A stretch of 64,000 bases of DNA from Ridgeia piscesae (taxonomy: Eukaryota > Annelida > Polychaeta > Sabellida > Siboglinidae): contig JAODUO010000945.1 of NCBI GenBank assembly GCA_025642075.2, positions 1 to 64,000 of the forward strand, given 5' to 3'. Below, piece after piece: positions 24,863 through 50,381 of this stretch. A model generated the notes under the pieces. The model was not told where the DNA came from. It saw nothing but the letters and a program-made list of their open reading frames with translations, and made no database searches. Numbering within the stretch: position 1 is the stretch's first letter; every line of letters begins with the position of its first letter. The position numbers were made by a program, and so were the translations under genes.

Positions 24863-25620
24863 ACCAAATAATAGTGCTCAACCAAAATCGATAACCAATA
24901 TTCATTCTAGAGTCAATGACACACTTTTTAACATTCGTCCACACATATGGACAGTAAGAAAATTGAATTTTATTTGATTATATATGATCAAATATATTCT
25001 AATTGTTCTTACCTAACAGTTAGTCTTCCCACTAAACCATCATCATTCTAGATACTTCCGAGGAACACAAAAATGCAACCGATCATATTTCACTCCTCAA
25101 TGACCCCAGCGTCCACCTAAGGACCCCAGAAACCTTGACGAGTGCAACATATATTGAGCTGTGAATGTACATGTCGACTCATGACACAGGGATATGTCAT
25201 CTCACAACCATTCAGAGGCTCAAGTGTCATAAAAGGACAATAAAGAGATGGTTCATGGCTTCCACGGTGAATGCTGGAAGAGTGCACTGTCATTGATATG
25301 TCCACCTTTATGACTGAATGTATGATATAAAGACACAAGGAAACGTCACCAAGATAACAAACATCTTAGGCACTGCAAAAGTGTCACAAAGTAAAATCAA
25401 AATACAATTTACCAGCAAATCTTCACAGTTGCAGGGTTGCACATTGGTCAAAGAATAGTTCTCTTAAATATATCAAATTTGTGCTCAATTTCTTGGTCTC
25501 ATAATGTTTGTATTTCTGCAAACCTAAAGTTAGTTGTGCATGCATCACTTTGTAAAGTGTTAATTATCACTTGGCCAGAACAAATGGACAAGTGACAGAT
25601 GTGACTTGTGATTGTGGTGT
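24863..25620. other. Unique sequence, no gene seen
   Basis: No recognisable exon or repeat. Confidence 0.4.
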
Positions 25621-25631
25621 ATGCTGTCTGG

Positions 25632-25834
25632 TAGGATCAGGGGGCAGGATCAGGGGGCAGGATCAGGGGGCAGGATCAGGGGCAGGATCAGGGGGCAGGA
25701 TCAGGGGGCAGGATCAGGGGGCAGGATCAGGGGCAGGATCAGGGGGCAGGATCAGGGCAGGATCAGGGGGCAGGATCAGGGGGCAGGATCAGGGGCAGGA
25801 TCAGGGAGCAGGATCAGGGGGCAGTCACTGCTAC
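25632..25834. repeat. 13-bp G-rich minisatellite, about 15 copies
   Basis: The unit is ggatcagggggca with 11- and 12-bp variants that have lost G residues. Each unit supplies a G5 run on the plus strand, spaced about 8 bases apart, a pattern that could form G-quadruplexes. The length variation is confined to the G run. Confidence 0.95.
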
Positions 25835-25875
25835 TGTAGGATGTCAAACATCTCACAGAAACTCACCGTGTAATC

Positions 25876-26056
25876 TAGAGCACTGACACGTATTGGGCGG
25901 TCTGAGTGGCGACCTTTCTCGGACAGACTGTGGAACAATCTACCTGCTACTACTGGAGACACTAACTCAGTGACAATATTCAAATCACTGCTAAAGTCAC
26001 GCATCTTCCAAATAACACACAGAACACCAGTTATCTACCTGACGTGTTATTTAAGT
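25876..26056 (+). mobile_element. 3' coding remnant of a non-LTR retrotransposon (LINE)
   Basis: Translation gives a stretch with FSDRLWNNLPATT followed by VTIFKSLLKSRIF. This matches the F-x-x-RLWNSLP ... FKS-LK-x-x-LF signature that ends many CR1/Jockey-type LINE ORF2 proteins. No reverse transcriptase core precedes it, so it is a 5'-truncated copy. The G-rich minisatellite sits immediately upstream. Confidence 0.75.
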
Positions 26057-26900
26057 GAATTGTGTGTTTATGCTGTTTTAGCCAGGTTAATAATTTAGTC
26101 TGTCTCAAATGTGGCTCATCTTCTTACTATTTAGGTATATCTACTGTCCAAGTCAATTTAGTATTATATTCTACCTATTTATTGTATAAACTTTTTGGTG
26201 TAATTTATTGCTTAACGTTTTATTTAACCTATTTATTTAACTTATTTATTTAGCTTAGACATTTACTTACTTGTTTTATATTATCACTTATTTTGCAGCA
26301 TAATTTGTGAATTGTATGAAGTGTGGAGCATGTTTTTAACATGGCAACGTGACATTTTATAAAATATTCCTAGTAATAAAAATAACAATAATATTCACAC
26401 TAATTATATTCGTTGGACCCATTTTGAAGAACAAACATGTAAATGCGTGTTCTATTCAAAGACAATAATTATATTACTTTACCACATGTTGGCAGCATTA
26501 TAATATTTATGATGTAGTACGTTCCATAAAGAATTATTTAATTGCACATTAATTGCACATCGGCTGCACATTAACATCAACTGTTGTCACAATTACACTT
26601 CAGTATCACTAAAGAAAGAATTTTATATCACCTGGAAGAAGTTCGTGACGATCCTAAATAATTCATTTCTTATATCTCTAATGTCTACATGCACGTTATA
26701 ATATAAATTTATTACATATTTTATTGGAGACCAATTGCTAAACACTAGTATTAGTTTCACTTGCCATTCCTATATTATCATAAATATCAAGCTACCACAA
26801 GCACTGTACTTACAGCAAATGACCACGAACAATATAAATGGAATCGGAGAAATGAACCACCCTGTGAATATTTGATGCAATCTTGCAAATGTTGCACAGC
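26057..26900. other. AT-rich sequence, no gene seen
   Basis: Poly-TTTATTTAA motifs around 26170-26270 may belong to the LINE 3' region. Nothing else is recognised. Confidence 0.4.
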
Positions 26901-26919
26901 TTCAATCTGGATCAGCAAC

Positions 26920-27018
26920 ACATCAACCAGATTAGGAACGCATCAACCGGATTAGGAATGCATCAACTGGATTAGGAATGCATCAACTGGATTAGGAATG
27001 CATCAACTGGATTAGGAC
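26920..27018. repeat. 20-bp tandem repeat, 5 copies
   Basis: CATCAACTGGATTAGGAATG repeats with CATCAACCGG and CATCAACCAG variants at the left edge. Confidence 0.92.
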
Positions 27019-27079
27019 ACCAATGGGCTGAAGCAACTGGACATTAGCTGAGAAAAGATGACAAGAATGTCTCCAGTCC

Positions 27080-27310
27080 TGGCACAGAAATGTGACACTA
27101 CAGCCTCTTGGACACAGAGTGACCATAATGGCCTGTCTTGGACACAGACTGACCAGTAGTCACATATTGGACACAGAGTGACCAGTAGTTACATCATGGG
27201 CACACAGTGACCAGAGGTCAAGTCTTGGAGGTAGAGTCATTAAAAGGTATGTCTTGGAGACAGAGTGACCAGTGGTCACATTTTGGACATAGTGGTCACT
27301 GGTCATGGCT
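27080..27310. repeat. Degenerate repeat, about 30 bp, 6-7 copies
   Basis: Units of the type AGTGACCAGTAGTCACATATTGGACACAG recur with heavy divergence. GACCAGTGGTCAC is internally palindromic. Confidence 0.75.
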
Positions 27311-28105
27311 TGTACGGACCCACTTTTGAGGAGTTTAGTTGAGCAGGACAAACTGACAAGAGCGGGTGGAAGTAAGACACCCAGGTCCAGGTACTCAACA
27401 AAGACACACCTGAATACACAGGTGAAAACACCTGTCACAACCAAAGATAACACTTGACTGACTCAACACACAGCACAACTCTTCAATGGCGCCACCTGAC
27501 AGGTGGTTTGTGAGGTGTGTCTCGCAGACGAAAAGGTTAGGTTTGGTGTCACGCGTCGACATGCAAATGCAATTTATGAGATCTACCTGACCTAACTCAA
27601 GAATCACTGGCTGAACTGAACAGGTTCCAATCCTGTGGCTGTGACAGACGTATACATAATTACATATGAAGGTGATTCATATACACTGAGGATACAGTTT
27701 ACATACAGCCATGCACATACACCGATTCATGTATGTTCCCCTGTATGACACTTCCTACTAATAGACTTCTAGTTTGTGAATGAATGAATGAATATTTATT
27801 TTTTGGAATCGTACAAACAAACAGTATGTATAAACAACAAATGTAACAATCAATTATATCATGTACGATTCCGGGCAGACAGCGGAGCCAATTAAGGTTG
27901 TTGCCAGTTGGTTTATATAATAATTATTAATACGAAACCATTTCTCATAAATTAAACTGGTCGCTGCCAACCCTACCATAGCTGTATAAACAATGATGTT
28001 ATAATAATACTTTCACGTGTCCACATACTTATATTTTTTTGACAGGTGTGTAAAACGTAACATTAATATTCAATTAAGAATGTTCAATTGACATGTATAG
28101 AAACG
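27311..28105. other. Unique sequence, no gene seen
   Basis: Two minus-strand frames of 70-97 codons overlap the preceding repeat and are not recognised. (AATG)n-like GAATGAATGAATGAAT lies at 27778. Confidence 0.4.
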
Positions 28106-28109
28106 TGTG

Positions 28110-28965
28110 GTAATACCAACTACCGACAATGACAAGGATATAATTACAACATATATGAACAAGTATTTTATATTGAATAAGCTTCAGCTAGCTCTTCATA
28201 CTCTTTTACAACAATTGCTTTTAGTGATACTGCAAAACTTTTTATATTGTTTTTTTGCTGGATGTAGCGAATTCTGTTCCATATCAATGGACCTTTACAT
28301 AAAAAATTTAGAAGATTTTTCTGTTAGAGTTAAAAAGTATATGTATATGTGAGGCTTGTCTAGTTTCGTGAATGTGTATGTCATGGGTAAATGTAAAAAT
28401 ATCAGATAAATAATGGGGTAGATTCCTGTGAACATAATTATACATAAATTTTCCAATTTCCAGTTCGTATACATCATTCAATTTAATTAATTTTAAGCAG
28501 TAAAGAGGGGATGAGAATGTTCCCAATAATTTTTTTTGAGTATGGAACGAACATTTTTTTGGATAATAAATAATTTTGTTAAGACTTTTATATGTAGACC
28601 CCCACAAGATGATTCCATATGTCAAGTAAGGGTAAACTAAAGTGTAATAAATTGTTTTAAGGGCGGACACAGGAAGGTAGCTGTTAACTTTTTTTTAAAA
28701 AAGCACTGGTTAATTTATTTTTGCATTTTTTTATGTGTTCGTGCCAATCAAGTTTTTCATCAATATGAAACCTGAAATTGTACACACTTCATTCGCTGGA
28801 TGACTGTATTATAATTGTTAAAATTTTTCTTCATTCTCAGAAGAGGGGATCTACAGAATAAATGCATTTGTTTTGGGAAAAATTTAGAGATAATTTATTT
28901 GCACGAAACCAGTCAGCTAATATTTGAAGTTCCTTGTTAATTTTAAATTTTTTGTTTATGCTAAA
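28110..28965 (-). mobile_element. LINE fragment: C-terminal part of reverse transcriptase ORF
   Basis: Reading the minus strand downwards, I see ELQILADWFRANKLSLNFSQ, then FHIDEKLDWHEHIKKCKNKL, then SALKTIYYTLVYPYLTYGII and LWGST, and finally a degraded GPLIWNRIRYIQ tail. These are the post-YADD thumb and C-terminal segments of non-LTR reverse transcriptases (W-x-x-N-x-LS-N; FLG-x-x-ID; LY-x-x-x-P-x-L-YG). Frameshifts occur near 28670 and stops near 28840. The palm domain is absent, and the fragment abuts a TA tract at 28985. Confidence 0.85.
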
Positions 28966-28984
28966 TGTCAGGACAGTCAATGTT

Positions 28985-28995
28985 TTTTTTATATT

Positions 28996-29040
<45 letters not shown>

Positions 29041-29119
29041 ATATAAAAATATATATAATATATATATTATATATATATATATTAACTATATATATACACA
29101 TATATGTATAAAGGGACTG

Positions 29120-29180
<61 letters not shown>
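28985..29180. repeat. (TA)n microsatellite
   Basis: Two TA blocks flank a short GTATAAAGGGACTGTG segment. The tract ends exactly where the 36-bp array begins. Confidence 0.95.
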
Positions 29181-29185
<5 letters not shown>

Positions 29186-29189
29186 TCCC

Positions 29190-32100
29190 CTCACCCATAA
29201 GGGTTTTTTAAACCCCCTAGTCTCCATCAGCCTAGTGAAGTGTTTTAACCGCCCAGTCCCCATCAGCCTAGTGAAGTGTTTTAACCCCCAGTCTCCATCA
29301 GCCTAGTGAAGTGTTTTAACCACCCAGTCTCCATCAGCCTAGTGAAGTGTTTTAACCACCCAGTCTCCATCAGCCTAGTGAAGTGTTTTAACCACCAGTC
29401 TCCATCAGCCTAGTGAAGTGTTTTTAAACCCCCCAGTCTCCATCAGCCTAGTGAGGGGTTTTAACTGCCCAGTCTCCATCAGCCTAGTGAAGTGTTTTAA
29501 CCGCCCAGTCTCCATCAGCCTAGAGAAGTGTTTTAACCACCCAGTCTCCATCAGCCTAGTGAAGTGTTTTAACCGCCCAGTCTCCATCAGCCTAGTGAAG
29601 TGTTTTAACCACCAAGTCTCCATCAGCCTAGTAAAGTGTTTAACCACCCAGTCTCCATCAGCCTAGTGAAGTATTTCAACCACCCAGTCTCCATCAGCCT
29701 AGTGAAGTATTTCAACCACCCAGTCTCCATCAGCCTAGTGAAATGTTTTAACCACCAAGTCTCCATCAGCCTAGTGAAGTGTTTTAACCACCCAGTCTCC
29801 ATCAGCCTAGTGAAGTATTTCAACCACCCAGTCTCCATCAGCCTAGTGAAGTTTTTAACCACCCAGTCTCCATCAGCCTAGTGAAGTGTTTTAACCACCA
29901 AATTTCCATCAGCCTAGTGAAGTGTTTTAACCCCCAGTTCCATCAGCCTAGTGAGTGTTTAACCCCCAGTCTCCATCAGCCTAGTGAAGTGTTTTTAAAC
30001 CCCCCAGTCTCCATCAGCCTAGTGAAGTTTTAACCACCCAGTCTCCATCAGCCTAGTGAAGTATTTCAACCACCCAGTCTCCATCAGCCTAGTGAAGTAT
30101 TTCAACCACCCAGTCTCCATCAGCCTAGTGAAGTGTTTTAACCACCAAGTCTCCATCAGCCTAGTGAAGTGTTTTAACCACCCAGTCTCCATCAGCCTAG
30201 TGAAGTTTTAACCACCCAGTCTCCATCAGCCTAGTGAAGTATTTCAACCACCCAGTCTCCATCAGCCTAGTGAAGTATTTCAACCACCCAGTCTCCATCA
30301 GCCTAGTGAAGTATTTCAACCACCCAGTCTCCATCAGCCTAGTGAAGTGTTTTAACCACCAAGTCTCCATCAGCCTAGTGAAGTGTTTTAACCGCCCAGT
30401 CTCCATCAGCCTAGTGAAGTGTTTAACCACCCAGTCTCCATCAGCCTAGTGAAGTGTTTTTACCACCCAGTCTCCATCAGCCTAGTGAAGTGTTTAACCA
30501 CCCAGTCTCCATCAGCCTAGTGAAGTGTTTTAACCGCCCAGTCTCCATCAGCCTAGTGAAGTGTTTAACCACCCAGTCTCCATCAGCCTAGTGAAGTGTT
30601 TTAACCACCAGTCTCCATCAGCCTAGTGAAGTGTTTTAACCACCCAGTCTCCATCAGCCTAGTGAGGTGTTTTAACTGCCCAGTCTCCATCAGCCTAGTG
30701 AAGTGTTTTAACCGCCCAGTCTCCATCAGCCTAGGAAGTGTTTTAACCACCCAGTCTCCATCAGCCTAGTGAAGTGTTTTAACCCCCCGTCTCCATCAGC
30801 CTAGTGAAGTGTTTTAACCACCTAGTCTCCATCAGCCTAGTAAGTGTTTAACCCCCAGTCTCCATCAGCCTAGTGAAGTTTTAACCACCCAGTCTCCATC
30901 AGCCTAGTGAAGTATTTAAACCCCCCCCAGCCTAGTGAAGTGTTTTAACCCCAAATCTCCATCAGCCTAGTGAAGTGTTTTAACCACCCAGTCTCCATCA
31001 GCCTAGTGAAGTATTTCAACCACCCAGTCTCCATCAGCCTAGTGAAGTGTTTTAACCACCCAGTCTCCATCAGCCTAGTGAAGTGTTTTAACCACCAAGT
31101 TTCCATCAGCCTAGTGAAGTGTTTTAACCGCCCAGTCTCCATCAGCCTAGTGATGTGTTTAACCACCCAGTCTCCATCAGCCTAGTGAAGTGTTTTAACC
31201 ACCCAGTCTCCATCAGCCTAGTGAAGTATTTCAACCACCCAGTCTCCATCAGCCTAGTGAAGTTTTAACCACCCAGTCTCCATCAGCCTAGTGAAGTATT
31301 TCAACCCCCAGTCCCATCAGCCTAGTGAAGTGTTTTAACCACCAAGTCTCCATCAGCCTAGTAAGTGTTTAACCACCCAGTCTCCATCAGCCTAGTGAAG
31401 TATTTCAACCACCCAGTCTCCATCAGCCTAGTGAAGTATTTCAACCACCCAGTCTCCATCAGCCTAGTGAAGTATTTCAACCACCCAGTCTCCATCAGCC
31501 TAGTGAAGTATTTCAACCACCCAGTCTCCATCAGCCTAGTGAAGTGTTTTAACCACCCAGTCTCCATCAGCCTAGTGAAGTGTTTTAACCACCAAGTCTC
31601 CATCAGCCTAGTGAAGTGTTTTAACCGCCCAGTCTCCATCAGCCTAGTGAAGTGTTTTAACCACCCAGTCTCCATCAGCCTAGTGAAGTGTTTTAACCAC
31701 CCAGTCTCCATCAGCCTAGTGAAGTGTTTTAACCACCTAGTCTCCATCAGCCTAGTGAAGTGTTTTAACCACCCAGTCTCCATCAGCCTAGTGAAGTGTT
31801 TTAACCACCCAGTCTCCATCAGCCTAGTGAAGTGTTTTAACCACCCAGTCTCCATCAGCCTAGTGAAGTGTTTTAACCACCCAGTCTCCATCAGCCTAGT
31901 GAAGTGTTTTAACCACCCAGTCTCCATCAGCCTAGTGAAGTGTTTTAACCACCCAGTCTCCATCAGCCTAGTGAAGTGTTTTAACCACCCAGTCTCCATC
32001 AGCCTAGTGAAGTGTTTTAACCACCCAGTCTCCATAAGCCTAGTGAAGTGTTTTAACCACCCAGTCTCCATCAGCCTAGTGAAGTGTTTTAACCACCCAG

Positions 32101-33312
32101 TCTCCATCAGCCTAGTGAAGTGTTTTAACCACCCAGTCTCCATCAGCCTAGTGAAGTGTTTTAACCACCCAGTCTCCATAAGCCTAGTGAAGTGTTTTAA
32201 CCACCCAGTCTCCATCAGCCTAGTGAAGTGTTTTAACCACCAGTCTCCATCAGCCTAGTGAAGTGTTTTAACCACCCAGTCTCCATCAGCCTAGTGAAGT
32301 GTTTTAACCACCCAGTCTCCATCAGCCTAGTGAAGTGTTTAACCACCCAGTCTCCATCAGCCTAGTGAAGTGTTTTAACCACCCAGTCTCCATCAGCCTA
32401 GTGAAGTGTTTTAACCACCCAGTCTCCATCAGCCTAGTGAAGTGTTTTAACCACCCAGTCTCCATAAGCCTAGTGAAGTGTTTTAACCACCCAGTCTCCA
32501 TCAGCCTAGTGAAGTGTTTTAACCACCCAGTCTCCATCAGCCTAGTGAAGTGTTTTAACCACCCAGTCTCCATCAGCCTAGTGAAGTGTTTTAACCACCC
32601 AGTCTCCATCAGCCTAGTGAAGTGTTTTAACCACCTAGTCTCCATCAGCCTAGTGAAGTGTTTTAACCGCCCAGTCTCCATCAGCCTAGTGAAGTGTTTT
32701 AACCACCCAGTCTCCATCAGCCTAGTGAAGTGTTTTAACCACCTAGTCTCCATCAGCCTAGTGAAGTGTTTTAACCACCCAGTCTCCATCAGCCTAGTGA
32801 AGTGTTTTAACCACCCAGTCTCCATCAGCCTAGTGAAGTGTTTTAACCACCCAGTCTCCATCAGCCTAGTGAAGTGTTTTAACTGCCCAGTCTCCATCAG
32901 CCTAGTGAAGTGTTTTAACCACCCAGTCTCCATCAGCCTAGTGAAGTGTTTTAACCACCCAGTCTCCATCAGCCTAGTGAAGTGTTTTAACCACCTAGTC
33001 TCCATCAGCCTAGTGAAGTGTTTTAACCACCCAGTCTCCATCAGCCTAGTGAAGTGTTTTAACCACCCAGTCTCCATCAGCCTAGTGAAGTGTTTTAACC
33101 ACCTAGTCTCCATCAGCCTAGTGAAGTGTTTTAACCACCCAGTCTCCATCAGCCTAGTGAAGTGTTTTAACCACCCAGTCTCCATCAGCCTAGTGAAGTG
33201 TTTTAACCACCCAGTCTCCATCAGCCTAGTGAAGTGTTTTAACCACCCAGTCTCCATAAGCCTAGTGAAGTGTTTTAACCACCCAGTCTCCATCAGCCTA
33301 GAGAAGTGTTTT
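29190..33312. repeat. 36-bp minisatellite, about 114 copies
   Basis: The unit is ccacccagtctccatcagcc tagtgaagtgttttaa (36 bp). The right portion (about 31.6-33.3 kb) is nearly uniform. The left portion contains variants in recurrent order: TATTTCAACC, CCAAGTCTCC, CCGCCCAGTC, and units shortened by 1-3 bases. The period is divisible by three, so both strands show long frames (285-331 codons) of 12-residue repeats such as METGWLKHFTRL. The sequence is unrelated to the other 36-bp array at 1.35 kb. Confidence 0.97.
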
Positions 33313-33830
33313 TACTATGGACAAAAATAAGACTTTGCAATAATAACAAATATCATTGTTACAAATAAGGTTAGACAAAGAGACAAACTGATAAACACCA
33401 ATGGCTTGCAATCACACTTCAACTAAGCATTTGGGACAGAAAAACAAGACTAAAAATATGTGCTGAATTCACACCATTTACTGGCGAAATCAATTATGAC
33501 ACAGGTTGGGCAGTAGGCGTGAATTGTCTGTTGACTCTTAGTTTTATGCAATGTTTAACATACCCGATGGGGTAGGCATGTTGTACCAATTCAATCAGAA
33601 CACGCATCATGGATGCACTGGTTCAATATGCACAAGCTCAACTACAGCTGTATAAACAATAAATAATTTAGAAGTTATAACCATACTAGTTTCATCATGT
33701 GTAAGTGTTTGTGCAGTTTAATAGCAGCAGCATCTGTTTTATCTGGGTTTTTTACCAGTCTGAACCAACCAACACATCTCGCTGAATACAGGGAGTGTTG
33801 TTTATATTACATCTACATATGTACTAAACG
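33313..33830. other. Unique sequence, no gene seen
   Basis: No exon or RNA gene is recognised between the two arrays. Confidence 0.4.
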
Positions 33831-33834
33831 TCCA

Positions 33835-34356
33835 CACATCCTGACTCACTCCTACCCCAGACTCACTCCTACCCTAGACTCACTCCTACCCTAGACCCAC
33901 TCCTACCCTAGACCCACTCCTACCCTAGACTCACTCCTACCCTAGACTCACTCCTACCCTAGACCCACTCCTACCCTAGACCCACTCCTACCCTAGACCC
34001 ACTCCTACCCTAGACTTACTCCTACCCTAGACTCACTCCTACCCTAGGCCCACTCCTACCCTAGACCCAATCCTACCCTAGACCCACTCCTACCCCAGAC
34101 CCACTCCTACCCCAGACTCACTCCTACCCTAGACCCACTCCTACCCTAGACCCACTCCTACCCTAGACCCACTCCTACCCTAGACCCGCTCCTACCCTAG
34201 ACCCGCTCCTACCCTAGACCCGCTCCTACCCTAGACCCGCTCCTACCCTAGACCCGCTCCTACCCTAGACCCGCTCCTACACTAGACCCGCTCCTACCCT
34301 AGACCCGCTCCTACCCTAGACCCACTCCTACCCTAGACCCACTTCTACCCTAGACC
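33835..34356. repeat. 17-bp minisatellite, about 31 copies
   Basis: The unit is cactcctaccctagacc (17 bp). Variants are CCCACTCC, CTCACTCC, CCCGCTCC, and CCCTAG or CCCCAG. The minus strand reads GGGTCTAGGGTAGGAGTG, so each unit carries two G3 runs and a TAGGGT motif. The CCCGCTCC variants are clustered at 34190-34320, which indicates recent local amplification. Confidence 0.96.
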
Positions 34357-35095
34357 AGTCCAGCCACAAACTGGCCAAAGCAAACTAGAAAACAAAATAA
34401 CACTGCCATGGCGCCACCTGTGACGTCTACTGCACTAACATTAACAGAGAAATTGGTCAAATAAGAGCAGTATAATTTGAATATCTCGGCTGAAAGAACA
34501 ATTCAGTCGATCAACCTCAGCAGGACACAAAGCGCTGACCACAGCTCACGCTGACCACAGTCCACTTGGACATCACATTTTTATACAATTTCCGTCGCAA
34601 TCAAACAACACAATAAAGATGCTCGCAGGACCTCGCATTGTAATCAACATCCAAACCGAGGCAGGAATCACAATCACATCAGATCAGATCAGGCAAAATC
34701 AGAGGCTATTTTGTACATGCCTCAGACCTGAGTTCGCTGGTCAAGTCTGGCAACGACTGGTCAAACACAGTTAAGTCCAGGTCGCAGACTTGACCACTGC
34801 CGTTTCAATACTACAGTACCACATAACCCTGTTAGGACCCTGAAATAGCCGTCTTTCTCAAGCCATCAGGAAACTAGTAAAACAGTTATCTTGTCGGTCA
34901 AAGCCTGTGGATTGGTTTTTGGTCACATACAATTAGATTACACTTCAGTGCAGTAGTTTCTGCCCACGTCAGATGTCCCTGTAATGGCCTCAGTGGACAC
35001 AAATGACCTACAATTATGTGACCAGAAATGGTTCTGTCAAAATTTAATATGTATATATTAAATTCCTGACAACTTGTAGCACTATTTGTTCAAAT
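34357..35095. other. Unique sequence, no gene seen
   Basis: I looked on the minus strand for the missing sarcoglycan 3' exons (transmembrane segment followed by a Cys-Cys-Arg-Arg-Glu-Gly-like motif) and did not find them. Confidence 0.4.
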
Positions 35096-35097
35096 GT

Positions 35098-35119
35098 AAT
35101 ACGCACGCGCACGCACACA

Positions 35120-35178
<59 letters not shown>

Positions 35179-35200
35179 ATACACACACACACACACACAA
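35098..35200. repeat. (CA)n microsatellite
   Basis: About 45 CA dinucleotides with a few CG, GA and TA interruptions. Confidence 0.95.
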
Positions 35201-37039
35201 CATACACTAAAATGAAGACGAATAAATTGCAATAAATAAAAATCATTATTATATGCACAATAAATAATACTAAAACATCACCACATAAAAAATTTAAACA
35301 TCTAAACATGTAAAATGCAAAGATGTAAAGATATAAAACTGATGCAGGTAACTGGTAAACTTCAATCATCAGTCTTATTCACACGTAGCATTCATAAAAC
35401 AAGTCTTCTGTCTACTTCCTTCACATGTTAAGTTCACACAAAACTATATATAACTGCAAACTGTGTGAAAAAGCACATTTAGAAACAAGCAAATAAACGT
35501 GATGTGAAGGAGAGTTGACCATGTGACCATGCTGTCATCAATCTAAATCACAGCCGCACTCCTTTTTATTAGCAATGCCTTATGCAAGTTAGGACAAGAT
35601 CTACGCAACAAAACGTTATTTACAGACACAAATTCAATTTACGTTGGGCAATATTTCTGGGCTACACCGTCAAGACAGCCGTAAACCTGATGAAAGGAAG
35701 AGGATTGGCTGAATGTAATGCCATAATATACACACTGGCTAATTTTTTGGTAAGGTCAGGTTATTTTGAGTAATGCAGCAGAAATTATCTATTCCAACAT
35801 ATCACTATCCAAACGTATCGACAAATCGCAATTTTTTACTGCTATCCTTTTATATAAAAATTCACCCACATTTGTCAGAAAGAAACTACTGGCAGAGTGA
35901 AAATACTACTCATAGATGATCGAATAGTCTCCAACCCAAAAAGTGCAATGAGTATTTTTATAGATTTGTATATCAGTGCTCATCACGACATCGTTGCAGA
36001 TGCCATCTTGTCGCCCGCCGTGTGTGACATCATCACGCCTCCTCTGACATCTCTCACTAATGACGTGAATTTGCTATATCTGTCACCCCTATCTGCACTG
36101 TTCCTGCGATATCTCAACATGGCATCGTGACACTGACGCCAGCTCTAGAGAGTGTCCACAGCTGTCATGACTGAGTGCATGTCAATCGGCGCCACACCAA
36201 ACCCAGATACTGAGTGATGCATGCAAAGCATCATGGTCGAGGGAGGGAACAAGTCGCAATGTTGGTTGACAGGAAATTTGTCAATGTAAATTAACGTAAA
36301 TAAAATGTGATAATATTTCTACATTTACAGGCGTAATAAGAACACATTCAACTTTCCTTCCGTCTCCTGTCAAATTTGAATAGGTCTGTTATAGAAATGT
36401 TACAGCCATGGAAAGTTTGTGAAAATACAAATACCTCACTTTCCCACAAATCACTTTGAAACCTGACATCGCTTCATTTCTGCTAGAATCAGATGTTGAC
36501 AAAACCAATGAAAACATCACCAGTATCAACACGCAGAAAAACACTGTCATCTGTCATAATTTGACAGCTCAGATGCCATGCTGCACAAAAAGATAATTTC
36601 TACTCACTCTACACTACGTATGTCCTCATAGAAATTCAGACAACCTGCATAATGCTATTTCTATAGGGTACTCTCTCGTCGGATAATGACTATTGTGGTG
36701 TTATATGACATCATATACAGCCTTCATTTGTTTAAGATTGCCTTTGCTAGGTGGACTTGGAGAGACACGAAAGAGAAGATCTTCTATTAATGTACTGTGA
36801 TGTCTGATGGTGTAGACGGGGTGGAGGGGAGACAGGCGAGGTGTCTACAAACTCCATGGCAGCACCAGAACCTGCATTCAAAGAAGAGCAGGTTGGTCGC
36901 AGATACAAGTTCTTGGAACTATTCCACTCGGCTGTGGATGTATTCCAAGTCATTATATGACACCAGGCATTGATTTTGGAGTCCAATGCAGAAAATACAC
37001 CCATCGGGTCCTAAAAGATTCACAAAAAATTTCACTCAC
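35201..37039. other. No confirmed gene; possible 3' region of the sarcoglycan gene
   Basis: This lies directly downstream of the last confirmed sarcoglycan exon. The minus strand offers weak candidates. One is a short hydrophobic frame near 36400-36560 (starts MTVFFCVLILVMFSLVLS). Another is a basic-rich frame near 35980-36145. An 85-codon frame at 36747-37004 is also open. None matches the expected transmembrane and cytoplasmic tail of the family, and the 36747 frame would need an intron under 30 bases, so none is accepted. Confidence 0.3.

Positions 37040-50381
<13,342 letters not shown>

Noticed and set aside
29190..33312. CRISPR-like array
   Set aside because: The 36-bp units follow each other with no unique spacers, and the genome is eukaryotic.
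31358..33330. Frames of about 300 codons on both strands (METGWLKHFTRL and VKCFNHPVSISL repeats)
   Set aside because: Both strands are open because the 36-bp unit lacks stops in these frames. No splice sites or flanking coding sequence are seen.
36400..36570. Hydrophobic minus-strand frame MTVFFCVLILVMFSLVLS as the sarcoglycan membrane segment
   Set aside because: No conserved flanks such as the basic-cysteine juxtamembrane motif, and no good downstream splice or tail. Possible but unsupported.
36747..37004. Terminal sarcoglycan exon starting DPMGVFSALDSK
   Set aside because: It would require an intron of under 30 bases after the 37040 donor, and the translation lacks the transmembrane helix and tail expected of the family.
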